Below are positions 41,785 through 52,391 of a stretch of 64,000 nucleotides of DNA, piece by piece. This stretch comes from Oscillospiraceae bacterium (GTDB lineage: Bacteria; Bacillota; Clostridia; Oscillospirales; Oscillospiraceae): NCBI GenBank assembly GCA_017622995.1, contig JAGAQA010000033.1:1-64000 (forward strand). Direction: 5' to 3'. The notes beneath the pieces are model-generated. The model was given only the letters and a program-made list of their open reading frames with translations, searched no databases and had not been told where the DNA came from. The translations under genes were made by a program, and so were the position numbers. Each line of letters opens with the position of its first letter. The stretch's first letter is position 1.

Positions 41785-41804
41785 CATATGCCTCCTTCCA
41801 GTGT

Positions 41805-41835
41805 AAAAAAGGGCCTGCCGAATATCAGCAGGCCC
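41805..41835 (-). terminator. Terminator of the COG0523 GTPase operon
   Basis: On the minus strand GGGCCTGC-n9-GCAGGCCC (arms at 41811-41818 and 41828-41835) is followed by six T residues. Confidence 0.88.
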
Positions 41836-41845
41836 GCAGGTCGTT

Positions 41846-42796
41846 TCAGAACGTTGCCACATCCGGCTCCGCGGGCTGGGCGTTCTTTTCCACGGACAGC
41901 GCCGTCAGCATGGGGCCCACATCGCCCTTGTACAGGGGATGGTTCTCCGCGGTGATTTTGGCCGTAACCATAACCCAGGACCGGGATTCCAGCCCGGAAG
42001 CGCCCTCGTACCGACAGGGAATGCCGCAGAACTGGATGTCTTCCACACAGCAGGTCATCACAAACCGGCCGGGGGCAAACATATTGTTCTTGTCCCTGCG
42101 CAGCATGGCCACCTGGGCCTTAAAGCGGACGGTCTTGCCGTTGTACTTTTCCGGCTCTTCGGAAACATCCCGATACCACAGGGCGTAGTCCTCATCCTTG
42201 ATCTCAATCACGGGAGCGTTGATGTCAAAGGGCAGCGGGTCCTGAATCTCATCAAATTGGGTGGTTCCGTCGGTGTAATCGTAGAGAATATCGATGTTGC
42301 GGTTGGCTGCCCGGGCCAGCTTATGGAAGGGCATCACATCCGCGCCGGGGGTCATCCGGTTGAATACGATCATCTGGGCGCCCATCAGCTTGTCCATGAC
42401 CAGATTGCGCATATTGGCATTGTAGGCCATGATGGTGGTGGAATCGGCAAACATGACCTCCTGGGCGATGGCCCAGTTTTCAGGGAAACGCATATAAAGG
42501 TCCCCCACCTGCTGCATACCGTTGAGTTCGGCAACAACACGTTCGGCCTTATACTTTTTCTGGAGTGCCTTCAGCTCCTCTTTGGAAACCGTCTGCTGGT
42601 CCAGAACCTCCAGCCAGACATTCTGCTTGGGGTAGGTGGAAATGTCGTATTCCTCCTCACCCTCTTCAAAAATCAGGATCAGTGTCCGTTCACCGGCATT
42701 GAACCGGGGATCCTCCATGGTCTCCTGAATAAATTTGGTCTTACCGGAATCCAGGAAGCCGGTAAAGGCGTAAACGGGAATCTGCTGCATGGCCAT
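41846..42796 (-). CDS. CobW-like GTPase fused to a TIGR03943/YcgQ-like C-terminal domain
   Basis: The N-terminal P-loop of this 316-residue protein is TGFLDSGKTKF. The usual GTP-specificity NKxD is not obvious (VFNRMTPG), and no CxCC metal motif is seen. Residues about 225-300 contain RFVMTCCVEDIQFCGIPCRY, a pattern typical of the C-terminal domain of TIGR03943/DUF1980 proteins, which usually partner a permease in metal handling. It is 3 nt downstream of a His-rich COG0523 protein, so the pair probably works together in metal (likely zinc) allocation. The family assignment of the C-terminal domain is by motif only. Confidence 0.75.
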   Translation of the reverse strand: MAMQQIPVYAFTGFLDSGKTKFIQETMEDPRFNAGERTLILIFEEGEEEYDISTYPKQNVWLEVLDQQTVSKEELKALQKKYKAERVVAELNGMQQVGDLYMRFPENWAIAQEVMFADSTTIMAYNANMRNLVMDKLMGAQMIVFNRMTPGADVMPFHKLARAANRNIDILYDYTDGTTQFDEIQDPLPFDINAPVIEIKDEDYALWYRDVSEEPEKYNGKTVRFKAQVAMLRRDKNNMFAPGRFVMTCCVEDIQFCGIPCRYEGASGLESRSWVMVTAKITAENHPLYKGDVGPMLTALSVEKNAQPAEPDVATF

Positions 42797-42799
42797 GGC

Positions 42800-44077
42800 T
42801 TACACCCCGAACAGCTGCTGAATACCGGCCTCGTCCAGCTTGGAGCCGATGACGCAGAGCTTGCCGGTAACATCGGCAGAACCGGTGCGGATGTCGTGCT
42901 CCTCCGGCACATAGTCAAAGTGGATCCAGCTGCCGTCCACAGCGGGCAGGATGCCCTTCGCCCGCAGGATCATGCCGTAATCGCCGGAATCCAGGCCCTT
43001 GAGGGCCGCTTCGATGGTTGCCTTTTCAAACTTTTTGGCAGTCTCCACGCCCCAGGAGGTGAAGACCTCGTCGGCATGGTGATGATGGTGGTGGTCATGA
43101 CAGCCGCAGGTGCAGTTTTCGTCATGCTCCTCGTGGTCATGGTGGTGATGATGCTCGTGCTCTTCGTGGTCGTGATCATGGCCGCAGCAGTGGTCATCCT
43201 CATCGTGGTGATGATGGTGATGCTCATGCTCCTCATGATTGTGGTCATGGCCGCAGCAGCAGTCATCCTCATCGTGATGATGGTGGTGGTGCTCGTGCTC
43301 CTCGTGGTCGTGATCATGGCCGCAGCAGTGGTCATCCTCATCGTGATGATGGTGATGCTCGTGCTCCTCGTGGTCATGGCCGCAGCAGTGCTCCTCCTCA
43401 TCATGATGATGGTGGTGGTGTTCGTGCCCTTCCTCTTCTTCCAGCCGCTGGGTTTCCATCCGGGCCAGCTCAGCGGCCAGCGATGCCTTGCCTTCCATGG
43501 CCTCCACCAGCTGCTGGCCGGTCAGCTGACCCCAGGGAGTTGTGATGATGGTGGCCACCTGGTTGCGCTCCCGCAGCATCTCAACCGCGGTATCCAGCTT
43601 CGCCTGGGGAACGGAATCGGTACGGGACAGGATGATGGTAGAGGCGGTCTCCACCTGATTGTTGTAGAACTCCCCGAAGTTTTTGGTGTAAACCTTTACC
43701 TTACCGGCATCCACCACAGCCACGGTGTAGCCCAGGGTTACATCGGGACCGGTAACCTTGTTCACGGCGCCGATCACATCGGACAGCTTGCCCACGCCGG
43801 AGGGCTCAATGATAATCCGGTCGGGATGGTACTCCCCGATGACCTTTTCCAGGGCCTTTCCGAAGTCGCCCACCAGGGAGCAGCAGATACAGCCGGAGTT
43901 CATCTCGGTAATGTTGATGCCCGCATCCTGCAGGAAGCCGCCGTCGATTCCGATTTCTCCGAATTCATTCTCAATCAGTACCAGCTTCTGGCCCTTGTAG
44001 CCCTCGGCGATCATCTTCTTGATCAGCGTGGTCTTACCGGCACCCAGAAAACCGGAATAAATATCAACCTTTGTCAT
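42800..44077 (-). CDS. COG0523/CobW-family GTPase with a giant His/Cys-rich insert
   Basis: This 425-residue metallochaperone-type GTPase has Walker A GFLGAGKTT (9-17), the metal-binding CxCC as GCICCS (63-66), IIEPSGVG and SRTD in place of NKxD near 151-154. Residues 218-334 form a metal-binding insert of about four repeats built from runs of His, acidic residues and CCGH or CCCGH; roughly half of this segment is histidine. A C-terminal CobW domain follows (ILRAKGILPA ... WIHFDYVP). It probably stores and delivers zinc, nickel or cobalt. The second of two ATGs (44077) has the better spacing from GGAAGG. Confidence 0.88.
   Translation of the reverse strand: MTKVDIYSGFLGAGKTTLIKKMIAEGYKGQKLVLIENEFGEIGIDGGFLQDAGINITEMNSGCICCSLVGDFGKALEKVIGEYHPDRIIIEPSGVGKLSDVIGAVNKVTGPDVTLGYTVAVVDAGKVKVYTKNFGEFYNNQVETASTIILSRTDSVPQAKLDTAVEMLRERNQVATIITTPWGQLTGQQLVEAMEGKASLAAELARMETQRLEEEEGHEHHHHHHDEEEHCCGHDHEEHEHHHHHDEDDHCCGHDHDHEEHEHHHHHHDEDDCCCGHDHNHEEHEHHHHHHDEDDHCCGHDHDHEEHEHHHHHDHEEHDENCTCGCHDHHHHHHADEVFTSWGVETAKKFEKATIEAALKGLDSGDYGMILRAKGILPAVDGSWIHFDYVPEEHDIRTGSADVTGKLCVIGSKLDEAGIQQLFGV
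43076..43426. repeat. In-frame tandem repeats coding the His/Cys-rich insert
   Basis: The DNA is a degenerate tandem array of about 70 bp units rich in CAT/CAC, GAT/GAG and TGC codons (minus strand). Repeat copies differ slightly in number of His codons, as expected from slippage or recombination. Confidence 0.8.
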
Positions 44078-44250
44078 CATTACACCTTCCATAAAAATAA
44101 TCGCGAACTCCATTAAAAGTCCGTTTGGTTCCCGGCGGGTGACCCGCCGGGACATACACATACTTTGTTAGTATAGCACTCCTGTGCTGAAAAATCCAGA
44201 TACAAACATATTTTTCACAGAATATTTCCAAATTCCGCCAAAGAGAACAG

Positions 44251-44276
44251 GAGGACTGCCTGGTTCAGCAGTCCTC
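44251..44276 (-). terminator. Hairpin at the end of the DprA-like gene
   Basis: A 9 bp stem GAGGACTGC/GCAGTCCTC overlaps the stop codon. It is followed on the minus strand by CTGTTCTCTTTGG, a weak T-rich tract. Confidence 0.5.
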
Positions 44277-45161
44277 AAGGTCAAAGAGTGTCTTCTCACG
44301 TTTGAAAAGCCCCGGCAGATCCGAAAGATCTCCGGTGCCAACCGGCACAGCCCCCAAACTCACCAATGCCTTTGCGCCGTCACTGCCGTCATCATAGCAG
44401 CAGACACCGGTCCAGTGCGCGCGCAGATTCTGGCTGGTTCCGCTCCAGGTGCCGCCTTTCCCATCCCGGCACTGGGCAACCAACACCCCTTCTCCCAGGG
44501 CGTGAATCACCCGGTTGCGCCGCAGGGCCCGCAGAGACGAAAAGGGCGCATCATAATCTTCCTCGCTGAGATACAGCACATTGGGCCTTTCCAGATGGCT
44601 GTGCAGAGCGTCCGCCACCACACAGATCACCTTGCCTCCGGCATCCAGGCAAGCCCTCTGGGCGGTCTGATCCGCTCCCACCGCGTTGCCGGAAACCAGC
44701 GTATATCCCTGCCTGGCCGCCTCTTCCCCAGCCCGCAGGGCAAAACGGCGGTTGTCTTCCATCAGGCTTCGGCAGCCCACCAGAGAAACCAGCTTCCCGT
44801 CCAGGAGGGACAGGTCCCCTTTCGCCCACAGACAGCCGGGACTGTCCAGCCCCAGTCTTCTGCGCAGCTGCATCGGATACCGGTCACATTGCCGGGTCAG
44901 GGGAACGCACCTTCTGGCCCTTCCCTTTTGCAGGTAACGATGCAGCAGAGCCTGGTCGCCGAGAAGCGACAGGATGTGACCGGCCATTTCCCGGGAATAG
45001 CCCATATGAATCAGATCCTGGGCACTCAGCTCCCCTTCTTGTTCGAAGGGGCCATGGGCACGGATCCGCTGGGCAAGCCCCCGGAGCTGGGCTGTGGTCA
45101 GCGGTTTGCGGTCCGGGTTTCCCAGATGGCTTCCCAGCAGCAGAAACCCCCAGCTTTCCAT
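44265..45161 (-). CDS. DprA/Smf-like DNA-processing protein
   Basis: This 298-residue protein has a Rossmann-like core (KLVSLVGCRSLMEDNRRFA, then GYTLVSGNAVGADQTAQRAC and GGKVICVVAD) of the DprA type. The N-terminal part is helical and the C-terminal winged helix of full DprA is not evident. Canonical DprA loads RecA on incoming single strands. The weak conservation of the glycine-rich SGxAxGID-type motif (here SGNAVGAD) suggests a divergent paralogue. Its ATG overlaps the helicase stop by one base. Confidence 0.75.
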   Translation of the reverse strand: MESWGFLLLGSHLGNPDRKPLTTAQLRGLAQRIRAHGPFEQEGELSAQDLIHMGYSREMAGHILSLLGDQALLHRYLQKGRARRCVPLTRQCDRYPMQLRRRLGLDSPGCLWAKGDLSLLDGKLVSLVGCRSLMEDNRRFALRAGEEAARQGYTLVSGNAVGADQTAQRACLDAGGKVICVVADALHSHLERPNVLYLSEEDYDAPFSSLRALRRNRVIHALGEGVLVAQCRDGKGGTWSGTSQNLRAHWTGVCCYDDGSDGAKALVSLGAVPVGTGDLSDLPGLFKREKTLFDLEDC

Positions 45162-46351
45162 CAGCGGAATCTCCGCTTGGGCACGGGAGGCGCTTTGATC
45201 TCTTCCTTTTGAAGACTCCCGTCCTCGGCAAAGCGCATGGGCTGAACGGTGTAGTTGGAGTATTTCGCGATTTCATCCAGCTTGGCCTTTTCCGGGAAGT
45301 TTCCGATGATGGACCAGGCAATGCCCTTGCGCTTGGCTCTTCCCGTTCGGCCGATTCGGTGGATATAGTATTCGTTCTCCTCCGGCACATCGTAATTGAT
45401 CACACAGTCCACATCATCCACATCAATGCCCCGGGAGGCAACGTCCGTAGCAATCAGCACCGGCAGCTTGCCGCTGCGGTAGCGCTGCATGGTCTTTTCC
45501 CGCTGCTGCTGCCGGATGTCACCGTGGAGGCACTCGCAGCTGAGGCCCGCCCGCTGGAAATCGTCGCACAGCCGCTGGCACATATGCTTGGTGTTGCAGA
45601 AGATCATCACCCGTTCATAGCCCTGGGACCGGATCAGCCGCAGGGTGGTCTCTGCCTTTTCCAGGGGGGTGCAGGTCAGACAGAACTGGTCAATATCCGG
45701 CCGGTCCTCCTGCTTGGGTTCCACAGTGATCTCCACCTCGTCCCGCTGATACATCCAGGATACGGTCATGACCTCCTGGGAGATGGTTGCGGAAAACAGG
45801 CCCAGATTCTTCCGGTTTTTCACCTTCTCAATGATGCGGGTTACATCCTTGAAAAAGCCCATATCCAGCATCCGGTCCGCCTCGTCCAGCACCACGGTCA
45901 GGATTTTATCCAGTCGAATGGTCTTCCGGTTGTAGTGGTCCATCAGCCTGCCGGGGGTGGCAACCACAATCTGGGGCTTCTTTTCCAATGCCTTTATCTG
46001 GCCGCCGATTCCGGCGCCGCCGTAGAGCACTGCCACCCGGATGTTCTGATAATAGGTCAGCAGGCCCCGGAGCTCATCGCCAATCTGAATGGCCAGCTCC
46101 CGGGTGGGGGCCAGAATCAGGCCCTGCACATCCTCACTCTGGGGATCGATGTGCTCAATCATGGGAATCCCGAAGGCAAAGGTCTTTCCGGTGCCGGTGG
46201 GGGCCTTGGCGATCACATCCTCCCACCTGAGAAAATGGGGTATGGCCTCTGCCTGGATGGTGGTGGGATAGCCGTAGCCCTTCTTTTCCAGTGCCTTGAG
46301 CATGGCTTCCGACAGGCCCAGGCTTTCAAATGTAATGTTATTTTCTTCCAT
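45161..46351 (-). CDS. DEAD-box RNA helicase (RhlE/CshA-like)
   Basis: This 396-residue ATP-dependent RNA helicase has the Q motif before Walker A (KAPTGTGKTFAFGIP), DEAD as VLDEADRMLDMGF, SAT as LFSATIS, and motif VI as HRIGRTGRAKRKG. The C-terminal tail is short and basic. It leads a two-gene unit with the DprA-like gene. Confidence 0.92.
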   Translation of the reverse strand: MEENNITFESLGLSEAMLKALEKKGYGYPTTIQAEAIPHFLRWEDVIAKAPTGTGKTFAFGIPMIEHIDPQSEDVQGLILAPTRELAIQIGDELRGLLTYYQNIRVAVLYGGAGIGGQIKALEKKPQIVVATPGRLMDHYNRKTIRLDKILTVVLDEADRMLDMGFFKDVTRIIEKVKNRKNLGLFSATISQEVMTVSWMYQRDEVEITVEPKQEDRPDIDQFCLTCTPLEKAETTLRLIRSQGYERVMIFCNTKHMCQRLCDDFQRAGLSCECLHGDIRQQQREKTMQRYRSGKLPVLIATDVASRGIDVDDVDCVINYDVPEENEYYIHRIGRTGRAKRKGIAWSIIGNFPEKAKLDEIAKYSNYTVQPMRFAEDGSLQKEEIKAPPVPKRRFR

Positions 46352-46390
46352 AACGGTATTTTTCCTCTTTTATTCAATCATATCCCGGTT

Positions 46391-46419
46391 ATTCTACCAT
46401 CCTGAATCACATATTGCAA
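46391..46419 (-). promoter_or_regulatory. Sigma-A promoter of the DEAD-box helicase gene
   Basis: On the minus strand TTGCAA (46414-46419), a 17 nt spacer and TAGAAT (46391-46396), 39 nt before the ATG. Confidence 0.75.
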
Positions 46420-46467
46420 CCATATTTGTACCGAAAACGGATTTCTTCTTTTCTTTTTCGCCGATGT

Positions 46468-46477
46468 GTGGTAGAAT
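46468..46477 (+). promoter_or_regulatory. Extended -10 promoter of tex
   Basis: TGTGGTAGAAT carries an extended -10 (TGG plus TAGAAT at 46472-46477); the -35 is a T-rich tract. It lies divergent to the helicase promoter. Confidence 0.55.
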
Positions 46478-46508
46478 AGTGGCCGATTTATCGAAAAGGA
46501 GAATTGTC

Positions 46509-48638
<2,130 letters not shown>

Positions 48639-48671
48639 AAATGTCAGTTTTTCCCCAGAAACCTGCCGGAC

Positions 48672-48700
48672 TTGACATTTTTCACAGAATATTGTATAAT
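48672..48700 (+). promoter_or_regulatory. Consensus sigma-A promoter of the leucine-rich-repeat gene
   Basis: TTGACA (48672-48677), 17 nt, TATAAT (48695-48700): a perfect match. The -35 box lies in the right arm of an inverted repeat (AAAAATGTCA at 48637-48646, TGACATTTTT at 48673-48682) that may end tex transcription. Confidence 0.9.
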
Positions 48701-48735
48701 GTCCTGTGAAATTCCAAAAGAATGGAGCTTTCCCT

Positions 48736-50457
48736 ATGAAAAAAGTAATGCACATTCTGGTGCCGCTGCTGCTGGCCTTTGCGCTGATCATCAGCATCGG
48801 ATGGTATCTGTTTGTATACGACCGGGACTTTACCCGGGATTTGCTGCTGCAGCAGGCCCGCTACAACGACATCAAAGGCAACAGCGGCCTGTCCTCCTGG
48901 TTCTACAATCTTGCCTATAACTATTCCGGCCAGGACGAAAACGTTGCCATTGAGCTTGCCAACCAATATAAGTCCACCGGCAATTACACCAAGGCGGAGG
49001 TTACCCTGTCCAAGGCCATTCAGGCAGGCGCAACCAAGGAGCTCTACATGGCTCTGAGCAAAACCTATGTGGAGCAGGATAAGCTGCTGGACGCGGTTTC
49101 CCTGCTGGCAAACATCAAAAACCCCACCATCGCCTCGGAGCTGGCGGCTTTGCGGCCCACCGCTCCCACCGCTGACTACGATTCCGGCTACTACAGCCAG
49201 TATATCCGTGTGGCCCTTTCCTCTTCTGAAGGCACCCTGTACTACACCACCGACGGGGATTACCCATCCGTAGCGGACGCGCCCTACTCCGAGCCTGTGG
49301 CGCTGCCTCTGGGTGAAACCCAGATCTACGCCATCAGCGTGGCAGACAACGGCCTGGTGAGCCCCGTGACCATTCTGGGCTACACCATCGGCGGCGTAAT
49401 TGAAGCTGTGGAATTTCAGGACGCCGCCATGGAAGCCGCTGCCCGGGACATCCTCAAGTGCGAGCCCAGCCATACCATCTTTACCAATGACCTGTGGCAA
49501 ATTACGGAGTTTGAGGTTCCGGCAGAGGCGGCCACTCTGGAAGATCTGAAATACATGACCTATCTGGAAAGCCTGACCCTTTCCGGCCGAAACATGAGCA
49601 ACCTGAACGATCTAAGCGAACTGAGCCACCTGAAAACGCTGAACCTGTCCACCTGCCGGTTCCCGGCTGATTCCCTTTCCGTGATTGCCGGGCTGCCCGC
49701 GCTTCAGGAGCTGAACCTTTCCGACTGCGGCCTCAGTACCATTGCCGGTCTGGAGGGTGCCCAGAAGCTCACCGCCCTGGACTTAAGCAGCAATACCATC
49801 CGAAATCTGGAGCCCCTGAGCGGCCTCACCGACCTCACAGAGCTGCACCTGCAGCATAACGCCGTAACCGATCTGACCGTGATCGGAAACCTGGCCAATC
49901 TGGACAGTCTGGACGTATCCTACAATTCCCTCACCTCCATCGCGCCTCTGTCCGGCTGTGTCCGGCTCACCAGTCTGAACGCGTCCAACAATCAGCTGTC
50001 CGATGTTTCCACTGCCGCTGCCCTGCCCATTCTCAGTGAGCTGCGGGTGGACTACAATCAGCTCACATCCCTGAACGGCCTTACCGGCTGCAAGGTTCTG
50101 AAAACTCTGACCGTTTCCAACAATGCCATTGAGAGCCTGGATGGCATCGCCGGTCTGGGCACGCTGGAAAGCCTGGACTTCTCCTATAACCATGTGGCGG
50201 ACATTCCGGAGTTCCCCGAAAATGCCTCTATGCAGGTCATCGACGGCTCCTACAACGTTGTCACATCCATTGACAATCTGGCGAAGCTGCCCCAGATCGG
50301 CTATATCTACATGGATTACAACCTGATCACCAACATTGATGCCCTGGCCGAGTGCTTCCACCTGGTTCAGGTCAATGTCTACGGCAATGAGATTCCCAGT
50401 GTTTCGGAGCTCACCGCCCACGACATCATCGTCAACTACAACCCCACCAATAAGTAA
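48736..50457 (+). CDS. Membrane-anchored leucine-rich repeat protein with chitobiase-like domain
   Basis: This 573-residue protein has one N-terminal transmembrane helix (HILVPLLLAFALIISIGWYLF) and no signal-peptidase site, then a TPR-like helical part (ANQYKSTGNYTKAEVTLSKA). A chitobiase C-terminal-like beta domain (EGTLYYTTDGDYPSVADAPY) and about twelve internalin-type leucine-rich repeats follow (for example LTALDLSSNTIRNLEPLSGL). It would display a curved ligand-binding surface outside the cell. The partner is unknown. The start at 48736 is set by GGAG 9 nt upstream; a GTG at 48706 overlaps the promoter. Confidence 0.85.
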   Translation: MKKVMHILVPLLLAFALIISIGWYLFVYDRDFTRDLLLQQARYNDIKGNSGLSSWFYNLAYNYSGQDENVAIELANQYKSTGNYTKAEVTLSKAIQAGATKELYMALSKTYVEQDKLLDAVSLLANIKNPTIASELAALRPTAPTADYDSGYYSQYIRVALSSSEGTLYYTTDGDYPSVADAPYSEPVALPLGETQIYAISVADNGLVSPVTILGYTIGGVIEAVEFQDAAMEAAARDILKCEPSHTIFTNDLWQITEFEVPAEAATLEDLKYMTYLESLTLSGRNMSNLNDLSELSHLKTLNLSTCRFPADSLSVIAGLPALQELNLSDCGLSTIAGLEGAQKLTALDLSSNTIRNLEPLSGLTDLTELHLQHNAVTDLTVIGNLANLDSLDVSYNSLTSIAPLSGCVRLTSLNASNNQLSDVSTAAALPILSELRVDYNQLTSLNGLTGCKVLKTLTVSNNAIESLDGIAGLGTLESLDFSYNHVADIPEFPENASMQVIDGSYNVVTSIDNLAKLPQIGYIYMDYNLITNIDALAECFHLVQVNVYGNEIPSVSELTAHDIIVNYNPTNK

Positions 50458-50465
50458 AAGCGTCC

Positions 50466-50504
50466 AAAAACGGCGGCCATCTCCAAAGATGACCGCCGTT
50501 TTTT
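50466..50504. terminator. Bidirectional terminator
   Basis: AAAAACGGCGG / CCGCCGTTTTTT with inner CATCT/AGATG pairing gives T-runs on both strands. It separates the convergent LRR and pncC genes. Confidence 0.85.
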
Positions 50505-50532
50505 AGGGCAACACCCATTGTGCGGTGCTGCT

Positions 50533-51000
50533 CTAATTGTTTTGCAGCTCCAGCACCAGCTTCAGCGATTCCCGCACCGCCTGTGACCGGACCTGATCCC
50601 GGTCCCCGGAAAACAGGAATCTGCGGGACAGGGTCCGCCCTTCCTCACTGTAGCCGATGAATACCAGGCCCACGGGATTGCCGAATTCATCTCCGCCGGG
50701 ACCCGCAAGTCCGGTCACGGAAACAGCCACCTGGGCCTGGAGGGCTTTTCTCGCTCCCTGGGCCATGGCCTCCGCCACCGGGCCGGAAACCGCGCCCAGC
50801 GTATCCAGCAGCTCCTGGGGGACACCCAGCAGATTGTGCTTGACCCAATTGGTATAGCTGATGATGCCGCCCTTATATACCTCCGAGCTGCCGGGAATCG
50901 CCGTCAGCGCCGCCCCGATGCCGCCGCCGGTACAGCTTTCCGCCGTAACCAGGGTCTTCCCTTTCAGGGCGGACAGTACCTTACAGCAGAGGCTCGTCAT
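50533..51000 (-). CDS. pncC: Nicotinamide-nucleotide amidohydrolase (CinA C-terminal domain)
   Basis: This 155-residue enzyme deamidates NMN to nicotinate mononucleotide in NAD recycling. TLVTAESCTGGGIGAALT, GGIISYTNWVKHNLLGV and VTGLAGPGGDEFGNPVG are the family motifs. It is a stand-alone domain without the COG1058 part of full CinA. It overlaps thiI by 20 nt; the ATG at 51000 was preferred to an upstream in-frame codon at 51024. Confidence 0.92.
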   Translation of the reverse strand: MTSLCCKVLSALKGKTLVTAESCTGGGIGAALTAIPGSSEVYKGGIISYTNWVKHNLLGVPQELLDTLGAVSGPVAEAMAQGARKALQAQVAVSVTGLAGPGGDEFGNPVGLVFIGYSEEGRTLSRRFLFSGDRDQVRSQAVRESLKLVLELQNN

Positions 51001-52171
51001 GGTAGGCAACCTTGACTTTCTCAACGGATTCCAGGGCTCTGGCGATCAGCGCTTCCCGGTCCAGCTTCCGTTCCGCGTGAAGCACCTGGCCCAGGGTGGG
51101 CTTGGTTTTGGGATGCTTGGGGGTGAAAACGGTGCAGCAGTCCTCGTAAGGGAGGATGGAGGTTTCCAGCGTCCCGATTTTCCGGGCGATGGTGACAATC
51201 TCCTCCTTATCCATGCCCACCAGGGGCATGAAAACAGGCATATCCACCACGGCGCCGGTGACGGTCATGGCCTCCATGGTCTGGGATGCCACCTGCCCCA
51301 GGTTCTCACCGGTGACCAGGGCGCCGCAGCCGTCTTCCCGGGCCAGGCGCTGGGAAATGTCCATCATAAACCGGCGCATAATCAGGGTAAAGTATTCCTC
51401 GGGACAGTTATCCCGAATGGCCTCCTGGATCTCCGTAAAGGAGACAATGTTCACCGTCATCTTACCGCTGTAGCGGGTGACCAGTCTTGCCAGCTCCAGT
51501 ACCTTATCCTTGGCAAGCTGAGAGGTATAGGGATAGGAGAAAAAGTGTACGGACTCGATTTCCACGCCCCGCTTGGCCATCATATAGGCAGACACGGGAG
51601 AGTCAATGCCGCCGGACAGCAGGCACATGGCTCTGCCGCCAACGCCGGTGGGAAGTCCTCCCGCGCCGGGCAGCGCGGGGCCATGCACATAGGCGGCGTG
51701 GTCCCGGACCTCCACATACACGGTGTATTCCGGGTGGTGCACATCCACCGCAACACTGGGGTGAGCCTCGGCCAGCCGTCCGCCGATTTCCTGAGAAATG
51801 GCAATGGAGCCCATGGGGAACTGCTTATCGGACCGCTTGGATTCCACCTTAAAGGATCTGGCGCAGTCCAGCTCGTCCCCCAGGTACTCCTCCACGGCGG
51901 CGAAGATGGCATCCAGGTTCTTTTCGCAGGGGCGGCAGCGGCAGATGCTGTTCACGCCGAAGACGCTCTTGCAGGCTTCCCAGGCACCTTCCACATCGGC
52001 GCTGTCATCCTCCGGCTCCACATATACAGTGGACTGCAGGATATACACATCAAAATTGCCGTAGGCCTTCATGCGCCTGCGGATATTCTGCCGGAGTTTG
52101 TTTTCAAACTGGCGCTTGTTGGCGCCCTTCAGAATGATTTCACCAAGCTTTAATAGAAAAATTTCGTTCAT
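50981..52171 (-). CDS. thiI: tRNA 4-thiouridine sulfurtransferase ThiI
   Basis: This 396-residue protein has a ferredoxin-like domain and a THUMP domain (YLGDELDCARSFKVESKRS) and a PP-loop adenylation domain (CLLSGGIDSPVSAYMMAKRG). It makes s4U in tRNA and may feed thiazole synthesis. The C-terminal rhodanese domain of the E. coli enzyme is absent, as in most Firmicutes. No TPP riboswitch precedes it. Confidence 0.94.
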   Translation of the reverse strand: MNEIFLLKLGEIILKGANKRQFENKLRQNIRRRMKAYGNFDVYILQSTVYVEPEDDSADVEGAWEACKSVFGVNSICRCRPCEKNLDAIFAAVEEYLGDELDCARSFKVESKRSDKQFPMGSIAISQEIGGRLAEAHPSVAVDVHHPEYTVYVEVRDHAAYVHGPALPGAGGLPTGVGGRAMCLLSGGIDSPVSAYMMAKRGVEIESVHFFSYPYTSQLAKDKVLELARLVTRYSGKMTVNIVSFTEIQEAIRDNCPEEYFTLIMRRFMMDISQRLAREDGCGALVTGENLGQVASQTMEAMTVTGAVVDMPVFMPLVGMDKEEIVTIARKIGTLETSILPYEDCCTVFTPKHPKTKPTLGQVLHAERKLDREALIARALESVEKVKVAYHDEPLL

Positions 52172-52329
52172 ATGGTTTCCTTCCTGTTATGGATTTTCGA
52201 TTTTATGATGCGGCTATAAAAATGCAGCAGTTTCTGCTGTCCCGTTGCTTCTTCGTCTGTCACATAGAAAGACAAAATCCAGGATATTATACTGTATGAA
52301 GGTTCTTTTTTCAAGGAAAAAGTAAAATT
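52172..52329. other. Intergenic region between thiI and comM
   Basis: About 160 bp without a gene. It is AT-rich near 52280-52325 and has no convincing promoter elements or repeats. It should contain the thiI promoter. Confidence 0.4.
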
Positions 52330-52361
52330 TTTACCGGCAAGAGGTTGGTCCTGCCGGTAAA
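52330..52361 (-). terminator. Terminator of comM
   Basis: A 10 bp stem TTTACCGGCA/TGCCGGTAAA is followed on the minus strand by AATTTTAC. It lies about 30 nt past the comM stop. Confidence 0.7.
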
Positions 52362-52391
52362 GGAAAATGGCCCATACTGGGCTTGCAGCCT

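Noticed and set aside
43076-43426. Regular short repeats considered as a CRISPR array
   Set aside because: The repeats are in frame within a GTPase gene, degenerate and without distinct spacers. No cas genes are present.
41939-44116. A 725-codon plus-strand frame with long Val/Met/Ile runs that looked like a membrane protein
   Set aside because: The hydrophobic runs are the reverse of His/Asp codon repeats (ATG/GTG/ATC from CAT/CAC/GAT). It is antisense to the two GTPase genes.
52172-52329. TPP riboswitch before thiI
   Set aside because: No CTGAGA-type TPP-binding core is visible on the minus strand in this interval, and thiI here is likely for tRNA thiolation.
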